62,611 bases of DNA from Pseudomonadota bacterium (GTDB lineage Bacteria > Pseudomonadota > Gammaproteobacteria > Competibacterales > Competibacteraceae). The notes below the pieces were generated by a model. The model searched no databases, was not told the origin of the DNA, and saw only the letters and a list, made by a program, of their open reading frames with translations. A program made the translations under genes and the position numbers. Below, piece after piece: positions 28,230 through 39,244 of this stretch; the stretch's first letter is position 1, and every line of letters begins with the position of its first letter. The stretch is from contig JAUPTV010000102.1 of the NCBI GenBank assembly GCA_030917925.1, positions 1 through 62,611 on the forward strand. Direction: 5' to 3'.

Positions 28230-29843
28230 ATGGATGCACTCTGGCTTGCTTTGGCCTTTGCCTTGGGCCTGCTCTCCCGTCATCTCGGTCTGCCGGCGCT
28301 GGTGGGCTATCTGGCGGCTGGTTTTGTTCTGAACGCGCTCGGTCAGCAGGGTAGCGAACTGCTCGATCATATTGCCCATGCTGGCGTATTGCTGCTGCTG
28401 TTCAGCGTCGGGCTAAAACTGCGGATCAAAAGTCTGGCGCGTCCCGAAGTCTGGGGCGGCGGCTTATTGCATCTGGCGATTAGCGGGGCGTTACTCTGCC
28501 TGGGTTTCCTGGTGGTGGTGACGCTGCCAGTCTGGCAGGCGCTGCTTTTGGCGACCACCTTGGGGTTTTCCAGCACGGTGCTGGCGGCCAAGGCGCTGGA
28601 GGAAAAGGGCGAACTGCGCGCTTTTCATGGCCGGCTGGCTATCGGCATTTTGATCATCCAGGACCTGGCGGCGCTGGCGCTGATGGCCTTTGCGGGTGCG
28701 GCGACCCCATCGCCATGGGCGCTGCTGGTGCTCGGGTTGCCGTTGTTACGACCGCTAGTGACCCGGTTGCTGGACTGGAGCGGTCATGATGAGTTGTTGA
28801 CGCTCTATGGACTGGCGCTGGCGCTGGTGGTCGGCGGCCTGGGCTTTGAACACCTCGGTTTGGGTTCGGAACTGGGTGCACTGTTGCTGGGAGTGTTGCT
28901 GGTAGGGCATCCGAAGGCGATGGAACTGTCGCGGGCAGTGTGGTCGCTCAAGGAAGTGCTGCTGGTCGGCTTTTTCCTGCAAATCGGCCTGATGGGTTGG
29001 CCCAGTCTGGCCATTTTCGGCGGGGCGGTGATGCTGGCCTTACTGTTGCCGCTGAAAGCCGCCCTGTTTTTCTTCATCCTGATCCGCTTCCGGTTGCGGG
29101 CGCGCACGGCCTTTCTGAGTGCGCTGGCTTTAACCAGTTATAGCGAATTTACCCTGATTGTCGTGAAGTTTATGGCCGAAAAGGGGCAACTGGATACCGA
29201 CTGGCTGGTGCTGCTGGCGATTGCGGTCGCCTTGTCGTTCGTGATCGTCGCGCCGTTCAACCGGTTTGCTCATGTGTTGTATGAGCGGCTGGAAGATCGC
29301 TTAACGCCCTTTGAACGGGCTGAGCATCATCCTGACGAGCAGCCGGTATCGCTGGGCAGCACCCAAATTCTGGTCATCGGTATGGGCCATGCCGGAACTG
29401 CCGCGTATGACTTCCTCAAAAAGCGCCAGAATGTGCCGGATCATCCGCACAAAGTGTTGATGGTGTCCGGCATTGATTCGGATTTGAACAAGGTCGAACG
29501 GCATGTGCATGAGGGCCGGCGAGTGGTTTACGCGGACGCCGAAGATCCGGGATTCTGGCATCGGCTGCGGCTGGAGGGCATCAAGGCCGTGGTATTGGCT
29601 ATGCCTGATCCGGAGGCAAAACGCATTGCCAGCCAGCAATTGCGGCGACGCGGTTTTGCCGGCCTGATTGGCGCGGTCAGCAGTTATCCCGAAGAAGAGA
29701 ACGAGCTTAAAGCCGCCGGTGCGGACATGACGTTTCTGGCTTTTAATGAGGTCGGCGTCGGTCTGGCTGAACATATCTGGGAAGCGTTGCAGCGGCGGCG
29801 GGAGTCCGCAAAGGCGGAAATTTTACATGAGGAAAAACTTTGA
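28230..29843 (+). CDS. CPA2-family cation:proton antiporter with RCK (TrkA-N) domain, KefB/YbaL-like
   Basis: A 537-residue membrane antiporter. Residues 1-370 hold about 12 transmembrane helices of the Na+/H+ exchanger fold, including TLGFSSTVLAAKALEEKGELRAFHGRLAIGILIIQDLAALAL, the conserved region around the ion-binding Asp. Residues about 375-500 are a Rossmann RCK domain starting ILVIGMGHAGTAAYDFL. That arrangement is found in K+ efflux proteins of the Kef type, where NAD(H) or ligands gate transport. The ion is inferred as K+ or Na+. An AT-rich 8-bp hairpin overlaps the stop codon. Confidence 0.88.
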   Translation: MDALWLALAFALGLLSRHLGLPALVGYLAAGFVLNALGQQGSELLDHIAHAGVLLLLFSVGLKLRIKSLARPEVWGGGLLHLAISGALLCLGFLVVVTLPVWQALLLATTLGFSSTVLAAKALEEKGELRAFHGRLAIGILIIQDLAALALMAFAGAATPSPWALLVLGLPLLRPLVTRLLDWSGHDELLTLYGLALALVVGGLGFEHLGLGSELGALLLGVLLVGHPKAMELSRAVWSLKEVLLVGFFLQIGLMGWPSLAIFGGAVMLALLLPLKAALFFFILIRFRLRARTAFLSALALTSYSEFTLIVVKFMAEKGQLDTDWLVLLAIAVALSFVIVAPFNRFAHVLYERLEDRLTPFERAEHHPDEQPVSLGSTQILVIGMGHAGTAAYDFLKKRQNVPDHPHKVLMVSGIDSDLNKVERHVHEGRRVVYADAEDPGFWHRLRLEGIKAVVLAMPDPEAKRIASQQLRRRGFAGLIGAVSSYPEEENELKAAGADMTFLAFNEVGVGLAEHIWEALQRRRESAKAEILHEEKL

Positions 29844-29862
29844 TTTGAATTTTGATTCAAAT
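29843..29862. repeat. AT-rich hairpin at the end of the antiporter gene
   Basis: ATTTGAAT and ATTCAAAT pair perfectly around TTTG, giving an 8-bp stem that starts in the stop codon of the antiporter gene. There is no T-run, so it is a weak terminator at best; it may be a protein-binding palindrome upstream of the Uma2 gene. Confidence 0.55.
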
Positions 29863-29916
29863 TGACGTTGTGCAAAAACGCTTCCAACCCCATGTTATTC
29901 ATTTTTGGAGATGCTT

Positions 29917-30720
29917 ATGAGTGACTCACTTCGGCGTTTTGCTCCCGGTCCGTTTCACGCCGACCAGTTGCGCGATGGCGACCGCTATGAACTCTCTAAT
30001 GGTCATCCGATTTACTGTGCGCCGGCGGGCTGGCAACACGGCTCCGGTAGCGTCAAGGGTGGGCTGGTGCTGGATAGCGATCCGGATGTGCAATGGACCG
30101 GCGTGGATGTCGGTATTAGCCCGGACGGCGGGACGTTGCGAGCGCCTGACGTGGTGGTGCGAGCGACGCCGCCCATTGGCAACAGCACCTGGTTGACTGA
30201 AGCCCCACCACTAGCGGTCGAATACGCAGGTCCGGGTCAGGATGAGCGGGAATTGCGCGAGAAGATCGCCGAACTGCTGGCGGCCGGGACGCGCCTGGTG
30301 TGGGTGGTGCGACTGGTCGGACTGCAACGGGTGGAAGTCCATCGCCCGGATGGGCCGATGAAGACCTATACCGCCAGCGATGTGCTGGAAGCGCCGGGGG
30401 TATTGCGTAACCCGGTGCCGGTGCGGGCGTTGTTCGACCGCGATGCCGCCCATGATGTGGTCTTGCGGAATCTGTTGCAGCGCCGGGGTTATGCCAGCCT
30501 GAATGATGTGCGCGATGAAGGTCGTGAGGAGGGTCGTGAGGAGGGCATGGTCAGCGCTATTCTGGCGCTGCTGCGAGGGCGTGGGTTGGCAGTGGATGCG
30601 ACGGTCGAGGCGCGATTACAGACCGGCCATAATCAGGAAACCCTGCAACGCTGGTTATTGAACGCGGCGCGGGTAGAAAGGGCAGAATTGATCTTCGATG
30701 AACGGGCTTTCACTGAATGA
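29917..30720 (+). CDS. Uma2 (DUF820) family putative endonuclease
   Basis: A 267-residue protein of the Uma2 group, which has the PD-(D/E)xK nuclease fold and is abundant in cyanobacteria and some proteobacteria. The motif residues appear as Asp in RAPDVVVR, Glu in LAVEYAGPG and Lys in LREKIAELL. After residue 195 there is the charged repeat DEGREEGREEGM and a C-terminal helical tail, as in transposase-associated PD-(D/E)xK proteins. The biological role of the family is not established. The ATG at 29917 follows GGAG by 8 nt; an upstream in-frame Met at 29905 has no ribosome site. msrB follows 9 bp later. Confidence 0.8.
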   Translation: MSDSLRRFAPGPFHADQLRDGDRYELSNGHPIYCAPAGWQHGSGSVKGGLVLDSDPDVQWTGVDVGISPDGGTLRAPDVVVRATPPIGNSTWLTEAPPLAVEYAGPGQDERELREKIAELLAAGTRLVWVVRLVGLQRVEVHRPDGPMKTYTASDVLEAPGVLRNPVPVRALFDRDAAHDVVLRNLLQRRGYASLNDVRDEGREEGREEGMVSAILALLRGRGLAVDATVEARLQTGHNQETLQRWLLNAARVERAELIFDERAFTE

Positions 30721-30729
30721 GGAACCAGC

Positions 30730-31128
30730 ATGAGCCATAAAATCGCCAAAACCGACGCCGATTGGCGCTCACAACTGACCCCGGAGCAGTATCGAATCTG
30801 CCGTCAGAAGGGGACAGAACCGGCCTTTACCGGTCAGTATTACGACTGCCACGAGCCGGGCGTTTATCGCTGCGTGTGTTGTGGCGCGTCGCTGTTTGAT
30901 GCGGAAACCAAATTCGATTCCGGCAGTGGCTGGCCAAGTTTCTGGGCGCCGGCAGCAGTTGAGCAAGTGGCTACCGCTAATGACCAAAGCCTGTTCATGC
31001 GCCGCACCGAAGTCCTGTGTGCGGACTGCGGGGCGCATCTGGGCCATGTGTTCGACGATGGCCCAGCGCCGACCGGGTTGCGCTATTGCATCAATTCGGC
31101 GGCGTTAAAACTGGATCAGACGGCATGA
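30730..31128 (+). CDS. msrB: Peptide-methionine (R)-S-oxide reductase MsrB
   Basis: Reduces R-methionine sulfoxide in proteins. The 132-residue protein has the two zinc-binding pairs in [10 protein letters not shown] and [11 protein letters not shown], the substrate pocket [11 protein letters not shown], and the catalytic Cys in RYCINSAAL near the C-terminus. The usual resolving Cys of the disulfide-type enzymes cannot be assigned from sequence alone. The gene lies 9 bp after the Uma2 gene and ends before an intrinsic terminator that serves the opposite strand. Confidence 0.95.
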   Translation: MSHKIAKTDADWRSQLTPEQYRICRQKGTEPAFTGQYYDCHEPGVYRCVCCGASLFDAETKFDSGSGWPSFWAPAAVEQVATANDQSLFMRRTEVLCADCGAHLGHVFDDGPAPTGLRYCINSAALKLDQTA

Positions 31129-31169
31129 GGCGGCAATGCCGTCAATTTAGGCGTGGAAGCGTGGACAAT

Positions 31170-31200
31170 AAAAAAGGGGATTGCGTTCCTCGCAATCCCC
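31170..31200 (-). terminator. Intrinsic terminator of the DHODH-like gene
   Basis: GGGGATTGCG (31176-31185) and CGCAATCCCC (31191-31200) form a perfect 10-bp stem with a 5-nt loop. On the minus strand the stem is followed by a run of six T, which places it 63 bp after the stop codon at 31263. On the plus strand there is no T-run, but the stem also lies 47 bp after msrB and could act on both. Confidence 0.9.
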
Positions 31201-31262
31201 TCAAGACCTCCAAGCGCCGCTGAGGTCAATCAAGCTGAACAACAGCCTGAGAAAAATGAATA

Positions 31263-32264
31263 TTAAATATAATCGCTCTTATAGCTTTCGAGCGTCTTGA
31301 TGTAGTTGGCGCGTTCGAAAGCGGTCGGATCCGCTACGTTCTGCTGACTCATCGACCCCTTCATCTGCGTGACCGACTGGTACTGGTTCATCTCCATCCA
31401 GGTCTGCAAACCAGCGCGCAAGGTACCCAGGTAATCGACGCCGTTCTTTAGTAGAGCTGAGGTGGTCATTACCACATCTGCGCCGGCCATCAGATACTTG
31501 ACCACTTCAATCGGTGTATGTACACCCCGGGTCGCGCCCAGTGACCCGCGCAACTTCCCGTACAGCACCGCAATCCAGAGCAGTGGCAGGCGGATTTCAT
31601 CCGGCGTACTCAGATTCAGATTCGGTGCAACGTCCAGTTTTTCCAGATCGAAATCCGGCTGATAGAAGCGGTTGAACAGCACCAGCGCATCCGCGCCAGC
31701 CTCGTCGAGCGACTTGGCCATGGAGCCAATGGCGCTGAAGAACGGACTCAGCTTGACCGCTACTGGAATCGTCACCGAGGCTTTGACCGCCTTGACGATC
31801 TCGATATAGCGGTCCTCGACGGCCCGGCCACTGGTGGTCAGATCGGCGGGGATGTAATAGATATTCAGCTCAATGCCCTTGGCACCCGCCTGCTGCATCA
31901 ACTTTGCATACTCAATCCAGCCAGAATTGGTGATGCCGTTGAGGCTGCCGATGACCGGAATATCCACCGCTTCCGAGGACCGCCGCAGCAGATCCAGATA
32001 GGTGTCCGGCCCGACCGTGTAGTCGTCAATTTCCGGCAGGTAGCTCAGTGACTCGGCGAAACTTTCCGTGCCGGCCGTCATGAAATGCTCCAGCGCGGCG
32101 CTCTCGTGCTTTAACTGTTCCTCGAACAGTGAAAACAGCACGACGGCAGAGGCTCCCGCATCTTCCAGACGCTTGACGCCGGCCACACTCCCCGATAGCG
32201 GCGAGGATGACGCCACGATGGGATGTTTAAGGGGCAGCCCCATGTAAGTGGTTGTTAAATCCAT
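31263..32264 (-). CDS. Dihydroorotate dehydrogenase-like flavoprotein
   Basis: A 333-residue TIM-barrel protein of the class I dihydroorotate/dihydropyrimidine dehydrogenase superfamily. It has LKHPIVASSSPLSGSVAGVKRLEDAGASAVVL at the N-terminus and FMN-site segments such as AVKLSPFFSAIGSMAKSLDEAGADALVLFNRF and LRGSLGATRGVHTPIEVVKYLMAGADVVMTTSALL. It lacks the ferredoxin domain of PreA. It follows nifJ and a GltD/PreT-like gene on the same strand, a recurrent neighbourhood for this annotation, so its substrate is probably not dihydroorotate. The ATG at 32264 is preferred because AAGGA lies 6 nt upstream; the ATG two codons earlier abuts it. Confidence 0.85.
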   Translation of the reverse strand: MDLTTTYMGLPLKHPIVASSSPLSGSVAGVKRLEDAGASAVVLFSLFEEQLKHESAALEHFMTAGTESFAESLSYLPEIDDYTVGPDTYLDLLRRSSEAVDIPVIGSLNGITNSGWIEYAKLMQQAGAKGIELNIYYIPADLTTSGRAVEDRYIEIVKAVKASVTIPVAVKLSPFFSAIGSMAKSLDEAGADALVLFNRFYQPDFDLEKLDVAPNLNLSTPDEIRLPLLWIAVLYGKLRGSLGATRGVHTPIEVVKYLMAGADVVMTTSALLKNGVDYLGTLRAGLQTWMEMNQYQSVTQMKGSMSQQNVADPTAFERANYIKTLESYKSDYI

Positions 32265-32296
32265 GATCATTCCTTCTGCGAATAAGGTTCCAGGTA

Positions 32297-32340
32297 TCAG
32301 GGTTCCGGCACCAGGCTTGCGACCGGTCCCGGTCCCCTGA
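32297..32340. repeat. Nested inverted repeat between nifJ and the DHODH-like gene
   Basis: TCAGGG (32297-32302) pairs with CCCTGA (32335-32340), and CCGG (32305-32308) pairs with CCGG (32323-32326) inside it. It occupies the 84-bp gap between the two genes. With no T-run it is more likely an mRNA-stability hairpin or dispersed repeat than a terminator. The outer arm shares the ATCAGGG core with the hairpin at 46441. Confidence 0.5.
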
Positions 32341-32348
32341 CGCCTTAA

Positions 32349-35930
<3,582 letters not shown>

Positions 35931-35987
35931 TGTGTGCGTCTCGCTAGGCCCGCGATGGATCAGGCGGGCAGGTGGTTTTTCCAGTCA

Positions 35988-36020
35988 CTCCCCGCGCTCT
36001 TTGTCAGAGCGGTGGGAGGT
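35988..36020. repeat. Inverted repeat between the GltD-like gene and nifJ
   Basis: CGCTCT (35995-36000) and AGAGCG (36006-36011) form a 6-bp stem around TTGTC, flanked by partly complementary CTCCC and GGGAG. It lies in the 110-bp gap between the end of the GltD-like gene and the nifJ start. There is no T-run. It may be a partial terminator or processing site that sets different levels of the two genes. Confidence 0.5.
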
Positions 36021-36040
36021 GAGGGTATGGATTTCAGGGA

Positions 36041-37681
36041 TCAGGCGGCTACCGACGGTTCCGGGATCATCTCGATGGCGTGGCAGGGGCATTGTTCGAA
36101 GCACACCGCGCAGCCGGTGCAAAGTTCGTAGTTGTAGCGATAGCGTTTGCCCGCGCCCAGCTTGACGATGGCGTCTTCGGGGCAAGCGCCGTAGCAGCCG
36201 TCGCATTCGTAGCAGTTGCCGCAGGACAGACAGCGCTTGGCTTCGTACACGGCTTCCTTCTGGGTCAGACCCGCCACGACTTCCTCAAAACTGCTCTGAC
36301 GGCCTTTAATGTCCAGATGACCCTGCGGGCGCTGGGAGGCGTCGGTGTAGTACCAGACATGCAGTTTGTCGAAGGTCGCCAGATCATGCTTGGGCGGCTT
36401 CAGGTAGGGTTGGCCGCGCAGCCAGGCGTCAATATTGCGGGCAGCTTTCTTGCCATGGCCGACGCCAATCGTCACAGTCCGGTCGGAAGGCACCATATCA
36501 CCGCCCGCGAACAGGCCGGGGCAGCCGGTCATCATCTGGTCGTTGACGATGACCACGCCGTCTTCCTTGAACTGAACGCCCGGCACCTTGTGCATGAAGC
36601 TGGTGTCCACGTCCTGACCCAGCGCCATGATTAGCGCATCGGCTTCCAGCGTTTCAAACTGCCCGGTGGGCCGTGGCCGACCTTTCTCGTCCACTTCCAT
36701 GACTTCCACCGTAAACGTCGTTTCGTCGATGTTCTTGATGGTGCGCAGCCAGTGGATTTTGACGCCTTCTTCCAGCGCTTCAGTCGCCTCGAAATCATGG
36801 GCGGGCATATTGGCGCGGTCGCGGCGATAGATGATGAGCGGTTCATAGCCTAGCCGCTTGGCAACCCGGGCAGCGTCCATGGCGGTATTGCCGCCGCCGT
36901 AAATGGCAACCCGCCGTCCCAACTTGGGCGCGTTGCCGGATTCCACGTCCTTGAGGAAGCTGATGGCGTCAAGCATCTTGCCCGCGTCACGAGAGGGGAT
37001 ATTGGTGCGCTTGCTGATGTGTGCGCCGACCGCGACAAAAATCGCGTCAAAATCGCCTTGCTCTTTCTCGGCAACCAGGTCGTCCACCCGATAGTTGAGG
37101 ACGATCTTGACGCCCATGTTTTCGATGCGCTTGATTTCAGCGTCCAGCACATCACGCGGCAGTCGGTAGGAGGGAATGCCGAAATGCATCATGCCGCCGG
37201 CCATCGGCCCCGCTTCGTGGATTTCCACTTCGTGGCCCTGCCGGGCCAGATGATAGGCGGCGGACAGGCCACTGGGACCGGCACCGACGATCAGTACCCG
37301 CTTGCCGGTGGACTTGGCAGTGACTTCAAACTGCCAGTCTTCCGTAAGGGCCAGATCGCCGAGGAACCGTTCGACGGCGTGGATGCTGACCGAGGTATCC
37401 AGCTTGCCGCGATTACAGGCGGTTTCGCAGGGGTGGTAGCACACCCGGCCATGAATCGCCGGCATGGGATTGTTTTCGGTCAGGCTCTGCCAGGCTTCCT
37501 TGAACCGCCCTGCTTGGGCGTGGGTCAGCCAAGCCTGGATATTTTCGCCGGCGGGGCAGGCGTTGTTGCAGGTTGGCAGCAGATCAGCATAGATCGGCCG
37601 CTGAATGCGTTGCGGGCCGACATTGTGCTTCTCATGCGTCATATCCAGCGGGCGCGTCATATTAATAGGGGTGTCAGTCAT
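36041..37681 (-). CDS. GltD/PreT-like NAD(P)H oxidoreductase with C-terminal ferredoxin domain
   Basis: A 546-residue FAD/NAD(P)-dependent Fe-S flavoprotein. The N-terminal Fe-S region has LPTCNNACPAGENIQAWL and GRVCYHPCETACNRG. The FAD motif is RVLIVGAGPSGLSAAYHLARQG near residue 135 and the NAD(P)H motif is RRVAIYGGGNTAMDAARVAKRLG near 260. The C-terminus adds a two-cluster ferredoxin domain (CLSCGNCYECDGCYGACP, then CTGCAVCFEQCP). This layout matches the electron-donating subunits of glutamate synthase and dihydropyrimidine dehydrogenase. Next to nifJ it probably moves electrons between NAD(P)H and ferredoxin. The ATG at 37681 follows AGAGAAG; the longer in-frame opening to 37792 is not family-like. 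Confidence 0.85.
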   Translation of the reverse strand: MTDTPINMTRPLDMTHEKHNVGPQRIQRPIYADLLPTCNNACPAGENIQAWLTHAQAGRFKEAWQSLTENNPMPAIHGRVCYHPCETACNRGKLDTSVSIHAVERFLGDLALTEDWQFEVTAKSTGKRVLIVGAGPSGLSAAYHLARQGHEVEIHEAGPMAGGMMHFGIPSYRLPRDVLDAEIKRIENMGVKIVLNYRVDDLVAEKEQGDFDAIFVAVGAHISKRTNIPSRDAGKMLDAISFLKDVESGNAPKLGRRVAIYGGGNTAMDAARVAKRLGYEPLIIYRRDRANMPAHDFEATEALEEGVKIHWLRTIKNIDETTFTVEVMEVDEKGRPRPTGQFETLEADALIMALGQDVDTSFMHKVPGVQFKEDGVVIVNDQMMTGCPGLFAGGDMVPSDRTVTIGVGHGKKAARNIDAWLRGQPYLKPPKHDLATFDKLHVWYYTDASQRPQGHLDIKGRQSSFEEVVAGLTQKEAVYEAKRCLSCGNCYECDGCYGACPEDAIVKLGAGKRYRYNYELCTGCAVCFEQCPCHAIEMIPEPSVAA

Positions 37682-37890
37682 CGTGCTTCTCTTCGCTATC
37701 GTCTGGTGGCCAGGAATCTCCGGCCGTCCATAGGGATGGATGCGAGCCAACAGCATCGGCCGTCGGTCGCGGTCGTTCTCAGTAGTTTTCAACTAAACTC
37801 GTTAGATAAACGTAGACCATTTTCGGGGAAAGTGAATAACCACCCCGCATCATGAACTGCATTTCTCAACCTTGCCTTCAGGACATGCCC

Positions 37891-38895
37891 ATGAAAGCGA
37901 TTCTGCTCCGCCAACTCGGCGGCCCCGAACAGTTGACTGTTGAAGAGGTTCCCACCCCGGAACCCGGCCCGGGCCAGGTGCGCGTCCGGCTCCACGCCTC
38001 GGCGCTGAATCGCCGGGATGTGTGGATCACCCTCAACCAGTATCCGAAAATTCGTCTGCCCTGCATCATGGGTTCCGATGGTGCCGGCGTTGTCGATCAG
38101 CTCGGACCCGGCGCGCCGGCGGATTTGCTCGGGCGGGAGGTGGTGATCTACCCGGCTTATGACTGGGGCAACGATCCCCGGTTTCCCGGCCCCACCTTCC
38201 GGGTATTGGGTATGCCGGACCCTGGTATGTTCGCGGAATACATCTGTGTTCCCGTGGGCCATGTTTTTCCCAGGCCAGCGCATTTAAATGGGGAACAGGC
38301 GGCGGCGATTCCGCTGGCCGGTCTGACCGCCTGGCGGGCGCTGATAACCCAGGCGGCGGCGCAGCCGGGGGAAACGGTGCTGGTGACCGGCATTGGCGGC
38401 GGTGTGGCGACCTTTGCCATGAAGTGGGCAGTGGCGCTGGGAGCGCGAGTCTTTGTCACGAGTGGCGATGAGGCGAAGCTGACGCAGGCGCGGCAAATGG
38501 GCGCGGCAGGCGGCGTCAATTACCGCGCTGATGACTGGGATAAGCAGTTGGCGGAATTGACGGGCGGCGTGGATGTGGTGATCGACGGTACGGGCGGCCC
38601 GTCTTTTAAAGGCTGCTTCTCGGTCATTCGTCCGGCGGGTCGGCTGGTGGTCTATGGCTCTACCGCCGGCAATCCGCCCGGTCTGGATCTGGTGCGGCTG
38701 TTCTTCCGGCAGGCGCGCATCATTGGTTCCACCATGGGATCGCCGGAAGAATTTGCGGCGATGCTGCGCTTTGTAGCAGAACACCGCATTGAGCCGGTCA
38801 TTGACCAGGTTTTCCCGCTTGATCATGCGGTTCTCGCCCATCAACGACTGCGGGCCGCGGAACAGTTGGGTAAAATCGTGTTGCGGCATGATTGA
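37891..38895 (+). CDS. Zinc-binding dehydrogenase family (quinone reductase-like MDR protein)
   Basis: A 334-residue medium-chain reductase. The N-terminus MKAILLRQLGGPEQLTVEEVP and the catalytic-domain segment LNRRDVWITLNQYPKIRLPCIMGSDGAG are typical. The Rossmann motif is VTGIGGGVATFAMKWAVALGA near residue 150. The substrate is unknown. It differs clearly from the reductase at 26840-27802, so the two are not recent duplicates. The ATG at 37891 is preferred over 37885 because AGGA lies 8 nt upstream of it. It is divergent from the GltD-like gene. Confidence 0.87.
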   Translation: MKAILLRQLGGPEQLTVEEVPTPEPGPGQVRVRLHASALNRRDVWITLNQYPKIRLPCIMGSDGAGVVDQLGPGAPADLLGREVVIYPAYDWGNDPRFPGPTFRVLGMPDPGMFAEYICVPVGHVFPRPAHLNGEQAAAIPLAGLTAWRALITQAAAQPGETVLVTGIGGGVATFAMKWAVALGARVFVTSGDEAKLTQARQMGAAGGVNYRADDWDKQLAELTGGVDVVIDGTGGPSFKGCFSVIRPAGRLVVYGSTAGNPPGLDLVRLFFRQARIIGSTMGSPEEFAAMLRFVAEHRIEPVIDQVFPLDHAVLAHQRLRAAEQLGKIVLRHD

Positions 38896-38974
38896 GTGTG
38901 TTGTCAGGTAATGAGAAATAAATTTTTGATAATTAAATAATAATTGAATAAAAAATGATGAAAGAAGGATTTTC

Positions 38975-39004
38975 TTGACGCAGTGCAGCAAAGGCTGTTA
39001 TATT
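38975..39004 (+). promoter_or_regulatory. Promoter of small RNA candidate 1
   Basis: TTGACG at 38975-38980 and TATATT at 38999-39004 are separated by 18 bp, close to the sigma-70 consensus. An AT-rich tract from about 38917 to 38960 lies upstream and resembles an UP element. The predicted transcription start is near 39011. Confidence 0.75.
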
Positions 39005-39010
39005 GCGCTG

Positions 39011-39091
39011 CAACATTCCTTCGGAATGTTTGTTCTCGAATCCTTCTTTGGTGGTTCTTGGCCGGGGTTAGCAATAGCCCCGGCATTTTTT
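39011..39091 (+). ncRNA. Small RNA candidate 1 (tandem pair, upstream copy)
   Basis: About 81 nt. It starts with a perfect 8-bp hairpin (AACATTCC at 39012-39019, GGAATGTT at 39023-39030). A single-stranded stretch TGTTCTCGAA leads into the core CCTTCTTTGGTGGTTCTT (39042-39059). It ends with a 7-bp GC stem (39061-39067, 39078-39084) and T-run 39086-39091, an intrinsic terminator. It has its own promoter and no open reading frame. The second copy 150 bp downstream has the same order of parts. The pyrimidine-rich core could pair with purine-rich ribosome sites; that role is inferred. Confidence 0.7.
39061..39091 (+). terminator. Intrinsic terminator of small RNA candidate 1
   Basis: GCCGGGG (39061-39067) pairs with CCCCGGC (39078-39084) around a 10-nt loop, followed by A and six T. 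It could also terminate read-through from the upstream reductase gene. Confidence 0.88.
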
Positions 39092-39117
39092 ATGACGGTA
39101 AAAGCGAGGTTGGTTCC

Positions 39118-39134
39118 CGTCAAGACTCTTGACG
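39118..39134. promoter_or_regulatory. Palindrome overlapping the -35 of small RNA candidate 2
   Basis: CGTCAAGA (39118-39125) and TCTTGACG (39127-39134) are perfect 8-bp arms around one C. The right arm contains the -35 hexamer TTGACG of the second small RNA promoter, so a dimeric regulator bound here would block or recruit RNA polymerase. The left arm is absent at the first copy, which suggests that the two RNAs are regulated differently. Confidence 0.6.
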
Positions 39135-39157
39135 CACCGCAACATTCAGGCTAACCT
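39129..39157 (+). promoter_or_regulatory. Promoter of small RNA candidate 2
   Basis: TTGACG at 39129-39134 and TAACCT at 39152-39157 with a 17-bp spacer. The -35 is strong and identical to that of copy 1 (both in CTTGACGCA). The -10 keeps the three most important positions (T, A and final T) but is weak, so an activator may be needed. Predicted start near 39163-39165. Confidence 0.6.
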
Positions 39158-39162
39158 ATCTT

Positions 39163-39244
39163 GGACATCGTTCAGATGTTGTTCTTCTCCACACCTTCCT
39201 TTGGTGGTTCTTTTAGCCGGGTCTTCATCGTCCCGGCTTTTTTT
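39163..39244 (+). ncRNA. Small RNA candidate 2 (tandem pair, downstream copy)
   Basis: About 82 nt with the same plan as copy 1. A 5' hairpin (ACATC 39165-39169, GATGT 39175-39179) is followed by TGTTCTTCTCCACA and the core CCTTCCTTTGGTGGTTCTT (39194-39212), which differs from copy 1 by one inserted C. The terminator follows. The hairpin arms differ in sequence between the copies while the structure is kept, which argues for a selected RNA rather than chance repeats. The T-run overlaps the last codon of the convergent DAHP synthase gene. Confidence 0.7.
39216..39244 (+). terminator. Intrinsic terminator of small RNA candidate 2
   Basis: GCCGGG (39216-39221) pairs with CCCGGC (39232-39237) around a 10-nt loop and is followed by seven T (39238-39244). 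The T-run is on the plus strand, so it ends the small RNA and not the minus-strand DAHP synthase gene. Confidence 0.9.

Noticed and set aside
39028-39244. The two T-run hairpins as terminators of DAHP synthase or as leader attenuators
   Set aside because: The T-runs are on the plus strand while DAHP synthase is on the minus strand, and no plus-strand gene follows, so neither reading fits. Small RNA terminators explain them better.
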